From positions 434,001 to 498,000 of the forward strand of contig NZ_SOZD01000003.1 in NCBI RefSeq assembly GCF_004519335.1: 64,000 bases of DNA, in the 5' to 3' direction. Positions 1 through 7,982 of this stretch are shown in pieces (the first letter of the stretch is position 1; every line of letters starts with the position of its first letter). The DNA is from Jiella endophytica. Lineage in GTDB: Bacteria > Pseudomonadota > Alphaproteobacteria > Rhizobiales > Rhizobiaceae. The notes under the pieces are model-generated. The model did not search any database and was not told the origin of the DNA. It saw nothing but the letters and a program-made list of their open reading frames with translations. The translations under genes were made by a program, and so were the position numbers.

Positions 1-437
1 TCCGCCTGAACGCGCTCGGGGCGGCCCTGAGCTTCAAGGCGGCGACGCCGGCGCTTCTGGCGGCCGGGGATGGAGCCAGCGCGGTGTTCTTCTCGACGGT
101 CGCCGTCGATCAGGGTTTTGCCGCCCACGCCTCCATCGCCATGGCCAAGGGCGCCGTCGTCGGCCTGACCCGAACCCTCGCCACCGAATATGCCGGCAAG
201 ATCCGCGTCAACGCCATCGCGCCGTCGCTGGTAGACACGCCGCTCGGACAGACGGTGGCCGGAAACGAGCGGATGGCGAGCGCGATCGCCAGGATGCACG
301 CGATCCCGCGGCTGGGGCGGCCGGACGACGTCGCCGCCATGGCGGAGCTGCTGCTCACCGAGGCCGGCTCGTGGATCACCGGCCAGGTGATCGGCGTCGA
401 TGGCGGCCGCTCCTCGATCCGCGTCATGCGCAGCTAG
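1..437 (+). CDS. SDR-family protein, C-terminal part (5' truncated)
   Basis: The reading frame is open from base 3 and ends at a TAG at 435-437; the N-terminal half, with the TGxxxGxG nucleotide-binding motif, lies before the window. The visible part has the SDR core: a serine strand (FFSTVAV), the helix containing the catalytic lysine (MAKGAVVGLTR), the conserved RVNAIAPSLVDTP segment and the terminal ITGQVIGVDGG. In the active-site helix the residue four before the lysine, normally the catalytic Tyr of YxxxK, is Ile (HASIAMAK), so ordinary SDR oxidoreductase chemistry is doubtful. The photolyase gene starts 11 bp downstream, so the two are probably cotranscribed. Family assignment is firm; the function is unknown. 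Confidence 0.9.
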   Translation, partial: RLNALGAALSFKAATPALLAAGDGASAVFFSTVAVDQGFAAHASIAMAKGAVVGLTRTLATEYAGKIRVNAIAPSLVDTPLGQTVAGNERMASAIARMHAIPRLGRPDDVAAMAELLLTEAGSWITGQVIGVDGGRSSIRVMRS

Positions 438-448
438 GCCGCGGCGCG

Positions 449-1984
449 ATGCCGACCCTGCGCTTCGTTCTCGGCGACCAGCTCAGCCGGGACCTCTCCT
501 CTCTCCGCGACATGGAGGCCGGCGACGTCGTCCTGATGTGCGAGGTGGCGGACGAAACCCGCTACGTGCGCCATCACAAGCGCAAGATCGCCTTCCTCTT
601 TTCCGCCATGCGCCACTTTGCCGACGACCTCCGCGATCGCGGCGTCACGGTCGATTACGTGACGCTCGACGATGCGGACAACACCGGCTCCTTCACCAGC
701 GAGCTGAAGCGGGCGGTCGAAAAGCACGCGCCGGACGCCGTGGCCGTCACCGAACCGGGCGAATGGCGCGTCCGCCAGATGATGGACGACTGGCGCGAGG
801 AACTCGGCGTCGCCGTCGAGATCCGTCCCGACGACCGGTTCCTCTGCAGCCACGAAAAATTCCGCGGCTGGGCCGAGGGGCTCAAGGAACTGCGGATGGA
901 GTATTTCTATCGGGAGATGCGCAGGTCCACCGGCTATCTGATGGAGGGCGATCATCCGGCGGAAGGCAAGTGGAACTTCGACCATGCCAACCGCGAGCCG
1001 CTGAAGAAGGGCGTCGAGCCTCCCGAGCGGCCGACCTATGCCGTGGACGAGACGACCGAGGCAGTGCTGGGTCTCGTCGCCTCGCGCGTCGGCAATCATT
1101 TCGGCAGCCTCGACGATTTCGACTATCCGGTCTCGCGGCGCCAGGCGCTGCATTACCTCAACTGGTTCGTCGAAGAGGCGCTGCGGGATTTCGGCACCTA
1201 TCAGGATGCAATGCGCGAAGGCGCGCCGCTGCTCTTTCACTCCCATGTCTCGGCGCTGATCAATTGCGGGCTGATCGACCCGCGCGAAGCCTGCGAAAGG
1301 GCAGAGGCGGCCTGGCGGGATGGCAAGGCGCCGATCAACGCGGTCGAGGGGTTCATTCGCCAGATAATGGGCTGGCGCGAATTCATCCGCGGCGTCTACT
1401 GGCGGGAGATGCCCGGCTACGAGACGTCCAACAGGCTCGACGCCCAGCGCAGCCTGCCGGATTTCTTCTGGACCGGCGAGACCGACCTCAACTGCCTGCA
1501 TCACTGCATCGAGGAGGTGAAGGCCCGCGCCTACAACCATCACATCCAGCGTCTGATGGTGCTCGGCAATTTCTGCCTGCTCTGCGGCTTCGATCCGAAA
1601 GAGGTGCAGGAATGGTATCTCACCGTCTATCACGACGCCTATGAATGGGTGGAGATGCCCAACGTCGTCGGCATGATCCTTTATGCCGACGGCGGGCTCT
1701 TCGCCTCCAAGCCCTATGCGGCTTCCGCGAACTATATCGACAAGATGTCGGACTATTGCGGCGGCTGCCGCTATTCTCCGAAGGTGAAGACCGGCGAAGG
1801 GGCCTGCCCGTTCAATCTGCTCTACTGGGACTTCATCGTCCGCAACGAGAAGCGCCTGAAGGGCAATCCGCGGATGAACCGGACCTATGCGACCCTCGAC
1901 CGGATGGACGGCAGGAAGGTCCAGACGATCCGGAAGGAGGCGACGGCCTTTCTCGACGGTCTTTCGTCGACCGGCAATTATTGA
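449..1984 (+). CDS. phrB: FeS-type (6-4)/bacterial cryptochrome photolyase (PhrB/CryB family)
   Basis: A 511-residue protein starting MPTLRFVLGDQLSRD, typical of the deoxyribodipyrimidine-photolyase-related family that repairs (6-4) photoproducts with FAD and light. Cysteines at residues 349, 437, 440 and 453 match, with a constant offset of one, the four [4Fe-4S] ligands recalled for Agrobacterium PhrB (350, 438, 441, 454). The last three form YCGGC plus a C in GEGACPF. The length also matches that family (about 505-515). The ATG at 449 was chosen because the homologous N-terminus begins there; a longer in-frame extension would overlap the SDR gene. No good Shine-Dalgarno is visible, so coupling to the upstream gene is likely. 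Confidence 0.95.
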   Translation: MPTLRFVLGDQLSRDLSSLRDMEAGDVVLMCEVADETRYVRHHKRKIAFLFSAMRHFADDLRDRGVTVDYVTLDDADNTGSFTSELKRAVEKHAPDAVAVTEPGEWRVRQMMDDWREELGVAVEIRPDDRFLCSHEKFRGWAEGLKELRMEYFYREMRRSTGYLMEGDHPAEGKWNFDHANREPLKKGVEPPERPTYAVDETTEAVLGLVASRVGNHFGSLDDFDYPVSRRQALHYLNWFVEEALRDFGTYQDAMREGAPLLFHSHVSALINCGLIDPREACERAEAAWRDGKAPINAVEGFIRQIMGWREFIRGVYWREMPGYETSNRLDAQRSLPDFFWTGETDLNCLHHCIEEVKARAYNHHIQRLMVLGNFCLLCGFDPKEVQEWYLTVYHDAYEWVEMPNVVGMILYADGGLFASKPYAASANYIDKMSDYCGGCRYSPKVKTGEGACPFNLLYWDFIVRNEKRLKGNPRMNRTYATLDRMDGRKVQTIRKEATAFLDGLSSTGNY

Positions 1985-1995
1985 TGCCCAGTCGC

Positions 1996-2016
1996 CGCCC
2001 GGTCGGACGCCGGGCG
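1996..2016. terminator. GC hairpin between convergent genes
   Basis: CGCCCGG (1996-2002) and CCGGGCG (2010-2016) form a 7-bp perfect stem with a 7-nt loop between the photolyase stop and the tetR stop. There is no T-run on either side, so it is a hairpin in a terminator position rather than a classic intrinsic terminator. Confidence 0.4.
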
Positions 2017-2023
2017 CCGAACG

Positions 2024-2653
2024 TCATGCGACGCAGGCCGCGTCCCCTGTCGCTTCGGAGGGCTCTGCGCCCGGCCAGGACTGCATGAACTGCCGGACCA
2101 CGGCCCTCAGCTCTTCGGGCCTCGCGCCGCCATTCGCCTGCACCACCAGGCCGTTGGCGACGGTGGCGACGTAGCGGCCGAGGCTTTCGGTATCGGTGTC
2201 GTGCGGCAGGTCGCCGATCGCCTTCCAGTCTTCCAGCCGTTCGAAGAGCTGCTTCATCCGAGAGGAGCGACGCGAGAGGAGATCCTCCTTGACCGCTTCG
2301 CCGTCCGGGCTGCAGACCAGCGCGCCCTGCACCATCAGGCATCCGCAGGGTGTGCCGTCGGGAGCGTCTGCACCGGTGAACATCATCAGGAAGGCCTCGA
2401 TGGCCCGGCGGGACGACGGCTGGTCGAAGATGCCACCGAGAAAGGCGATGCGTCGCTCCTCGTAGCGGTCGACCGCCTTCTTGAACAGCTCTTCCTTGTT
2501 GCCGAAGGCGGCGTAGAGACTGGGCTTGGTGATGCCCATCGCATCGACGAGATCGCTCATCGACGTGCCCTCATAGCCCTGTCGCCAGAACAGGAAAACC
2601 GCCTTGTCGAGCGCCTCGTCGGCGTCGAACTCCCGTGGCCGTCCCTTGGCCAT
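2024..2653 (-). CDS. TetR/AcrR-family repressor of the adjacent RND pump
   Basis: A 209-residue regulator. The N-terminal 60 residues are a TetR helix-turn-helix (ADEALDKAVFLFWRQGYEGTSM, then GITKPSLYAAFGNKEELF). The C-terminal part is the ligand-binding/dimerisation domain with a CGCLMVQGAL segment seen in the AcrR-like TetR_C group. The start is supported by GGAGG seven bases upstream. It lies 215 bp downstream of the RND pump gene on the same strand, so it may be the last cistron of the pump operon or have its own promoter. Two palindromes of the kind bound by this family lie upstream of the pump operon (7747-7815), so it probably represses that operon. The inducer cannot be read from the sequence. 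Confidence 0.9.
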   Translation of the reverse strand: MAKGRPREFDADEALDKAVFLFWRQGYEGTSMSDLVDAMGITKPSLYAAFGNKEELFKKAVDRYEERRIAFLGGIFDQPSSRRAIEAFLMMFTGADAPDGTPCGCLMVQGALVCSPDGEAVKEDLLSRRSSRMKQLFERLEDWKAIGDLPHDTDTESLGRYVATVANGLVVQANGGARPEELRAVVRQFMQSWPGAEPSEATGDAACVA

Positions 2654-2868
2654 GTCGCTTCCTCCGCAGGCTGGTTCTTGTTTTCGCGCCGATGGCGGGA
2701 GCGTCCTGCGTGGCGCTCCGACAGTTGGTTCTGCCCATCCGGTCGACCGAAGATCGATTCCGATTTTGGGGTTTGTTCCCTAGCACATGTAGGCATTTTG
2801 CTGCCGTTTCGAAATGTTTCCTGTCTCGCAGCGTCTAGACTCATGGCATGTTTAGATCCCGTGCCGGG

Positions 2869-5800
2869 CTAAGGATGCGCCGCCGGAGCGTCCGCCTCGC
2901 CAACTTCCGGTGCCGCCTCGCCGCTCCGCCTGAGCGGCCGTCCGCCGGAAAGCGCGCGGACGAGGACGTAGAACACCGGCGTCAGGAAGATGCCGAAGAG
3001 CGTCACGCCGAGCATGCCGGCGAAGACCGCAACACCCATGGCCGCGCGCATCTCGGCGCCGGGCCCGGTCGACAGGACGAGCGGCACGACGCCCATGATG
3101 AAGGCGATCGACGTCATCAGGATCGGCCGTAGCCGCAGCCGGCTCGCCTCGACCGCCGCCTCGCGGGTCGCCATTCCGGAGATCTCCAGGTCGCGGGCGA
3201 ATTCGACGATGAGGATGGCGTTCTTTGCCGACAGGCCGACCAGCACGATGAAGCCGATCTGGGTGAAGATGTTATTGTCACCGTGATCGAGCCAGACGCC
3301 GATCAGTGCGGCGAGGATCCCCGTCGGCACGATCATGATGATGGCGAAGGGCAGCGTCAGGCTCTCATATTGGGCGGCCAGCACCAGGAAGACGAGGAGC
3401 ACGGCCAGCGGGAAGACGATCAGCCCGGAATTGCCGGCGATGATCTGCTGGTAGGTCAGGTCCGTCCACTCGAAGCCGATGCCCTTGGGCAGCGTCTCCG
3501 CCGCGACACGCTCGACCGCTGCCTGGGCCTCGCCGGAGGAAAAGCCCGGCGCCGCGCCGCCATTGATGTCGGCGGCGAGAAAGCCGTTGTAGCGGCTCGC
3601 AAGCTCCGGCCCGGCCGACGGCCTCACGGTCATCAGCGCCGAGAGTGGCACCATGGCGCCGTTCGACGAGCGGACCTTCAGGCGGGCAATGTCTTCCGGC
3701 TGGCTGCGATCGCCGGCGTCGGCCTGCACACGGACCGAGTAGGTCCGGCCGAAGGCGTTGAAGTCGTTCACATACAGCGATCCCAGATAGATCTGCAGCG
3801 TCTCGAAGACGTCGGTCACCGAGACGCCCAGCTGATGCGCCTTGGTCCGGTCGAGATCGGCGAAGAGCTGCGGCACCGAGATCCGGTAGCTCGAGAACAT
3901 GCCGGCCAGCTCCGGCGCCTGCCGCGCCTTGGCGAGGAAGGCGTTGGTCGCCTGGCTGAGCGCCTCGTAGCCGAGGCCGGCGCGGTCCTCGAGCTGCAGC
4001 TTGAAGCCGCCGATCGTGCCGAGACCCTGGACGGGCGGCGGCGGGAACATGGCGATGGTCGCTTCGCGGATGCCGGCATATTGCTGGTTGAGAGCCCCGG
4101 CGATCGCGCCGCCGGGCAGGCCCTCGCGCTCCTCGAAGGGGGCTTCGGTGACGAAGACGACGCCGGCGCTGGAAGAGTTGGTGAAGCCGTTGATCGACAA
4201 TCCGGGGAAGGACACCGTGTCGGTCGCCCCCGGCTGCTTCAGGGCGATCTGGTCCATCCGCTCGATGACGTCTTCCGTCCGGTCGAGGCTGGCACCGTCG
4301 GGCAGCTGCGCGAAGCCGACGAGATAGCCCTTGTCCTGCGCCGGCACGAAACCGCCCGGCACCTGGTTGAACATGTAGACGGTGCCGCCGACGAGCAGCA
4401 GATAGACGCCCATGACGATCGTCTTGCGCGAGAACAGCCGCCCGACGGAATTGCCATACTTTCGCGATCCGAAGCCGAAGGCCCGGTTGAAGCCGCGGAA
4501 GAACCAGCCGAGCAGGAAGTCCATCACCCGGGTCGGGACGTCCCTCTTAGCGCCATGTCCCTTCAAGAGAAGTGCCGCGAGTGCCGGCGACAGGGTCAGC
4601 GAATTGATCGCCGAGATCACCGTCGAGATCGCGATGGTCACCGCGAACTGCTTGTAGAACTGGCCGGTGAGGCCGGAGATGAAGGCCAGCGGCACGAAGA
4701 CGGCGACGAGCACCAGGGCGATCGCGATGATCGGGCCGGAGACCTCGCTCATCGCCTTGTAGGTCGCCTGGCGGGGTGGAAGCCCCTCTTCGATGTTGCG
4801 CTCGACATTCTCGACGACGACGATGGCGTCGTCGACGACGATGCCGATGGCCAGCACCAGCCCGAAGAGGCTCAGCGCATTGATCGAGAAGCCGAGGAGA
4901 TAGAGTGCGCCGAAAGTGCCGACGATCGACACCGGCACGGCGATCAGCGGGATGATCGACGCCCGCCAGGTCTGCAGGAAGACGATGACGACGATGACCA
5001 CCAGCACCACCGCCTCGAGCAGCGTGTGGACCACCGCTTCGATGGAGGCGCGCACGAACTGCGTCGTGTCGTAGACGATCTCGTATTGGACGCCCTGGGG
5101 CATGGCGGCCTGCAGCTCGTCCATCGTCTGGTGGATCGCGTCGGAGACGGCGATGGCATTGGAGCCCGGCGACTGGAAGATCGGCAGGGCGACCGCCGGC
5201 TTGCCGCTGAGCAGCGAGCGCAGCGAATAGCCGGACACGCCGAGTTCGACCCGTGCGACGTCGCGCAGCCGGACGACGGCGCCGTTCGGCGCGGTCTTGA
5301 CGATGATGTCGCCGAAGGCTTCCGGCGTGTTCAGCCGGCCCTCCGCATTGACGGACAGCTGCAGCTCGACGCCGCTTCCGGCCGGCGGCGCGCCGATCTG
5401 GCCGGCCGCCGCCTGGACGTTCTGCTCGCGGATTGCCGCGACGACGTCGCTCGCCGAGAGGCCGACCTCGGCGACCTTCTGCGGGTCGAGCCAGACGCGC
5501 ATGGCATAGTCGCCGGAGCCGAAGACCTGAACGTCGCCGACACCGGCGATCTGGGCGAGGCGATCCTTGACGTTAATGACGGCATAGTTGCGCAGATACT
5601 TGATGTCGTAGCGCCCGTCCGGCGAGACGAGGTGGACCACCATCATCAGGTCGGGCGAACTCTTCTTGGTGGTGATGCCGAGGGAGCGGACCTCTTCCGG
5701 CAGCCGCGGCTCGGCCTGGCTCACCCGGTTCTGGACCAGTTGCTGCGCCTTGTCGGGGTCGGTGCCGAGGGCGAAGGTCACGGTCAGGGTCAGCGCGCCG

Positions 5801-6060
5801 TCGGCGGTCGCCTGGCTGGACATATAGAGCATGCCCTCGACGCCGTTGATCTCCTCCTCGATCGGCGTCGCGACGGTCTCGGCGATGACCTTGGGGTTGG
5901 CGCCGGGATATTGCGCGCGCACCACGATCGAAGGCGGCACGACCTCGGGATATTCCGAGATCGGCAGGGCCTGCATGCCGAGAAGGCCGCAGATCAGGAT
6001 GAGCACCGAAAGCACGCCTGCGAAGACCGGGCGGTCGATGAAGAACTTGGAGATGTTCAT
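2869..6060 (-). CDS. RND multidrug efflux pump, inner-membrane subunit (AcrB/MexB type)
   Basis: A 1063-residue HAE1-type RND transporter, the usual length. The N-terminus MNISKFFIDRPVFAGVLSVL is the family signature and fixes the start at 6060; a longer in-frame extension has no support. TM4 carries the paired aspartates of the proton relay (GIVVDDAIVVVENVERN), and the C-terminal half carries the partner lysine (GLSAKNAILIVEFARD). Two large periplasmic loops follow TM1 and TM7. It follows the adaptor gene on the same strand, separated by 260 bp containing a strong hairpin. No outer-membrane TolC/OprM-type gene is present, so the pump probably uses an outer-membrane channel encoded elsewhere. 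Substrates are unknown. Confidence 0.96.
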   Translation of the reverse strand: MNISKFFIDRPVFAGVLSVLILICGLLGMQALPISEYPEVVPPSIVVRAQYPGANPKVIAETVATPIEEEINGVEGMLYMSSQATADGALTLTVTFALGTDPDKAQQLVQNRVSQAEPRLPEEVRSLGITTKKSSPDLMMVVHLVSPDGRYDIKYLRNYAVINVKDRLAQIAGVGDVQVFGSGDYAMRVWLDPQKVAEVGLSASDVVAAIREQNVQAAAGQIGAPPAGSGVELQLSVNAEGRLNTPEAFGDIIVKTAPNGAVVRLRDVARVELGVSGYSLRSLLSGKPAVALPIFQSPGSNAIAVSDAIHQTMDELQAAMPQGVQYEIVYDTTQFVRASIEAVVHTLLEAVVLVVIVVIVFLQTWRASIIPLIAVPVSIVGTFGALYLLGFSINALSLFGLVLAIGIVVDDAIVVVENVERNIEEGLPPRQATYKAMSEVSGPIIAIALVLVAVFVPLAFISGLTGQFYKQFAVTIAISTVISAINSLTLSPALAALLLKGHGAKRDVPTRVMDFLLGWFFRGFNRAFGFGSRKYGNSVGRLFSRKTIVMGVYLLLVGGTVYMFNQVPGGFVPAQDKGYLVGFAQLPDGASLDRTEDVIERMDQIALKQPGATDTVSFPGLSINGFTNSSSAGVVFVTEAPFEEREGLPGGAIAGALNQQYAGIREATIAMFPPPPVQGLGTIGGFKLQLEDRAGLGYEALSQATNAFLAKARQAPELAGMFSSYRISVPQLFADLDRTKAHQLGVSVTDVFETLQIYLGSLYVNDFNAFGRTYSVRVQADAGDRSQPEDIARLKVRSSNGAMVPLSALMTVRPSAGPELASRYNGFLAADINGGAAPGFSSGEAQAAVERVAAETLPKGIGFEWTDLTYQQIIAGNSGLIVFPLAVLLVFLVLAAQYESLTLPFAIIMIVPTGILAALIGVWLDHGDNNIFTQIGFIVLVGLSAKNAILIVEFARDLEISGMATREAAVEASRLRLRPILMTSIAFIMGVVPLVLSTGPGAEMRAAMGVAVFAGMLGVTLFGIFLTPVFYVLVRALSGGRPLRRSGEAAPEVGEADAPAAHP

Positions 6061-6269
6061 GATGGTCTCTTCGGCTCGGCGGTGGCGGCCTGGCGGCAAA
6101 GGCAGGCCCGGCACCCGGCAAGGCGGGCGCTAAGGCAGGCACGGATGGTGGCGGTATCGGGCGTGGAGCGCGCCGGGACGCGCCGCGCTCCCAAAGCCCG
6201 CTCGATCTCTCTGTCCGGCTTGATCGTTTCCGAAAGCCGGCTCCGACGCTTCGGGTCATGCAACAGGGG

Positions 6270-6308
6270 GAAGACGGTCCGGCCTCGGGGGTGAGACGGA
6301 CCGTCTTC
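6270..6308 (-). other. Intercistronic hairpin between efflux adaptor and pump genes
   Basis: GAAGACGGTCCG (6270-6281) and CGGACCGTCTTC (6297-6308) are perfect 12-nt inverted repeats with a 15-nt loop, starting 12 bases after the adaptor stop codon. On the minus strand the stem is followed by CCCCCT, not a U-tract, so full termination is unlikely. Partial attenuation or protection of the upstream mRNA from 3' decay would suit the position. Confidence 0.6.
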
Positions 6309-6320
6309 TGCCGTCGCGGG

Positions 6321-7511
6321 CTACTTCGCGGATGCCACGGCGACGGGTTCGGGATCGACGAGCGTGCCCGGCGCGAGGGACTGGATCCCCTCCGCGACGA
6401 TCTGCTCGCCGGGCTTCAGGCCCGAGGATACGACTCTGAGGCCGGCGACCGAGGCGCCGAGCTCGATCGTGCGGTACTCGACCTTGTTGTCCTTGCCGAC
6501 CACCAGGACGAACTTGCGGTCCTGGTCGGTGCCGACGGCTCTCTCGCTGATCAGGAGCTTGTCCTCGGGCTTCGGCTGTCCGAGCCGGATGCGGACGAAC
6601 TCGCCGGGCACGAGGGTGCCCTTCGGATTGTCGAGGGAGGCACGCAGCCGCAGGGTGCCGCTTTTCTCGTCGACCTCGTTGCCGATCAGCTGCACATGGC
6701 CGCGTACCGGCTTCGAGGCGTCCGTGGCGGAGAACCGCTCGACCTCGACCGGGATGTCGCCATAGGCGGGAAGCGGACCGTCCTGATCCGGCAAGGCGGA
6801 GAGGATCTCCGCAACATCGCCGGCATTGACGTCGAAGCCGGCATAGATCGGATCGACGGACACCACCGTCGTCAGCACCGGCGAGGAAAGGCCCGCCGCG
6901 ACGAGATTGCCCGCGGTGACCTCGATCTGCCCGATGCGCCCGTCGATCGGGCTGCGCACCGCGGTATGATCGAGGTCGAGCTCGGCCGTCCGCAGCGACG
7001 CCCTGGCGGCGTCGGCGCTGGCGAGCGCCTGGTCGTAGCCGCTGGAGCGCTGGTCGAGGGTGCTCTGCGAGACGGTGCGGGAGGTCACCAGCGATTTCGC
7101 CCGGTCGACTTCGAGCGCGGCCAGATGGACCTGCGCCTCGGCCGCCTCCACATCCGCCCTCGCCCGCGCGACGGCGGCCTGATAGGGCGCCGGATCGATG
7201 GTGGCGACGAGATCGCCCTTTTTCACCAGCGCGCCCTCGCGAAAGTGGAACGCCTCGATGGCGCCGGAAACGCGGGGCCTGATCTCGACCCGATCGACCG
7301 CCTCGAGCCGCCCGGAATATTCCTTCCAGAGCGTCACGGACTGCGGCTCGACCGGGTTGACCGGCACGCCGACGGCAGCCGGTGCCGGGGCTGCCGCTTC
7401 GGTCGCTGCCGCGGGCTCGGGTTCGTTGAAGGCCACGGTCGTTGCGGCCGCGGCAATGAGGACCGTCAGGCTCGAACTCCAGAGGAGCCGCCGAAAGGCT
7501 GTCTGTTTCAT
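6321..7511 (-). CDS. RND efflux periplasmic adaptor (membrane fusion protein, HlyD/AcrA family)
   Basis: A 396-residue adaptor. After an N-terminal membrane anchor (about residues 9-28, no lipobox cysteine) come the first lipoyl/beta-barrel strands (SGRLEAVDRVEIRPRVSGAI), an alpha-helical hairpin (about residues 95-165), the second lipoyl half (IDGRIGQIEVTAGNLVAAG), and the barrel and membrane-proximal domains. Adaptors of this type join an RND pump to an outer-membrane channel. It is the first gene of the pump operon, with a leader of roughly 250 nt if the promoter candidate at 7765-7793 is right. The adaptor-pump order is the usual one for this class. Confidence 0.94.
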   Translation of the reverse strand: MKQTAFRRLLWSSSLTVLIAAAATTVAFNEPEPAAATEAAAPAPAAVGVPVNPVEPQSVTLWKEYSGRLEAVDRVEIRPRVSGAIEAFHFREGALVKKGDLVATIDPAPYQAAVARARADVEAAEAQVHLAALEVDRAKSLVTSRTVSQSTLDQRSSGYDQALASADAARASLRTAELDLDHTAVRSPIDGRIGQIEVTAGNLVAAGLSSPVLTTVVSVDPIYAGFDVNAGDVAEILSALPDQDGPLPAYGDIPVEVERFSATDASKPVRGHVQLIGNEVDEKSGTLRLRASLDNPKGTLVPGEFVRIRLGQPKPEDKLLISERAVGTDQDRKFVLVVGKDNKVEYRTIELGASVAGLRVVSSGLKPGEQIVAEGIQSLAPGTLVDPEPVAVASAK

Positions 7512-7746
7512 GGAGAGAACTCGCTAACGAAATTTCAGGGATCGGACGCTGCAAGGGGACGGGGCGACAATGCCTCTGGTCCTGCGCATCCGCTGCGACG
7601 AGCGCCCCGGTTCTGCGGGGTTCCGCCCGTTGATTTACGTCGCCGGAAGCCGAGGGAGCCTCGCTGCCGAACTTGCTGGATTTGCCGAAAGTGCCCCGGT
7701 CATCGCTATGCCCTCTCGCAATCCCGCATGACCGACGCCAGTTATG

Positions 7747-7758
7747 TACCGAGCGGTA
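7747..7758. promoter_or_regulatory. TetR-type operator candidate 1
   Basis: TACCGAGCGGTA has 5-bp perfect inverted arms around a 2-bp centre. The arms are identical to those of the second site 57 bp away, and the two sites bracket the promoter candidate of the efflux operon. TetR/AcrR proteins commonly bind palindromes of this form. Confidence 0.55.
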
Positions 7759-7764
7759 GGGCTG

Positions 7765-7793
7765 CAGTTAAGTGGCCGATCACTCGTGGTCAA
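7765..7793 (-). promoter_or_regulatory. Promoter candidate for the RND efflux operon
   Basis: On the minus strand TTGACC (7788-7793) is followed after exactly 17 bp by TAACTG (7765-7770). The -35 is good and the -10 is weak. Its placement between the two TACCG-N2-CGGTA palindromes is what makes it credible. Confidence 0.4.
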
Positions 7794-7803
7794 GAGAAAT
7801 ATC

Positions 7804-7815
7804 TACCGATCGGTA
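7804..7815. promoter_or_regulatory. TetR-type operator candidate 2
   Basis: TACCGATCGGTA is a perfect 12-bp palindrome just upstream (minus-strand sense) of the -35 candidate. Together with 7747-7758 it is the probable binding site of the TetR protein encoded at 2024-2653. Confidence 0.6.
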
Positions 7816-7928
7816 TAAAAATATCCGAGGAAGGTTTTGTGACCACCACGGTGATCTGACGGCCCCGCCGCCGGCCCGACCCGCGAGATCCTGTCTCGAC
7901 TTCACCGCAAGACCCGTCCATTCTCTTC

Positions 7929-7942
7929 TTGGATCGATCCAA
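7929..7942. promoter_or_regulatory. LacI-type operator upstream of lacI-family gene
   Basis: TTGGATCGATCCAA is a perfect 14-bp palindrome with the central CG typical of LacI-family operators, 40 bp before the regulator start. A near-identical copy sits before the transporter operon at 9016-9031, so autoregulation plus control of the transporter is likely. Confidence 0.7.
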
Positions 7943-7982
7943 ATCGGCTCGGTCCCGTGGAATCGGATCGGGAGGGAACGCC

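Larger units (their letters stand above)
7512..7982. other. Divergent regulatory region (471 bp)
   Basis: No gene is supported here. It separates the efflux operon (minus) from lacI (plus) and holds two TetR-like palindromes, a minus-strand promoter candidate, a LacI-type palindrome and the lacI ribosome-binding site, each listed separately. About 7512-7740 shows nothing else I can name and would be the efflux mRNA leader. Confidence 0.6.

Noticed and set aside
2830-2868. Possible terminator after the RND gene (CCCG-GCA-CGGG)
   Set aside because: Only a 4-bp stem and no U-tract; too weak to call.
3283-6294. About 1000-codon plus-strand open frame opposite the RND pump gene
   Set aside because: The translation is charge-rich and low in complexity, typical of the antisense of a membrane-protein gene in GC-rich DNA; the minus-strand RND protein is unambiguous.
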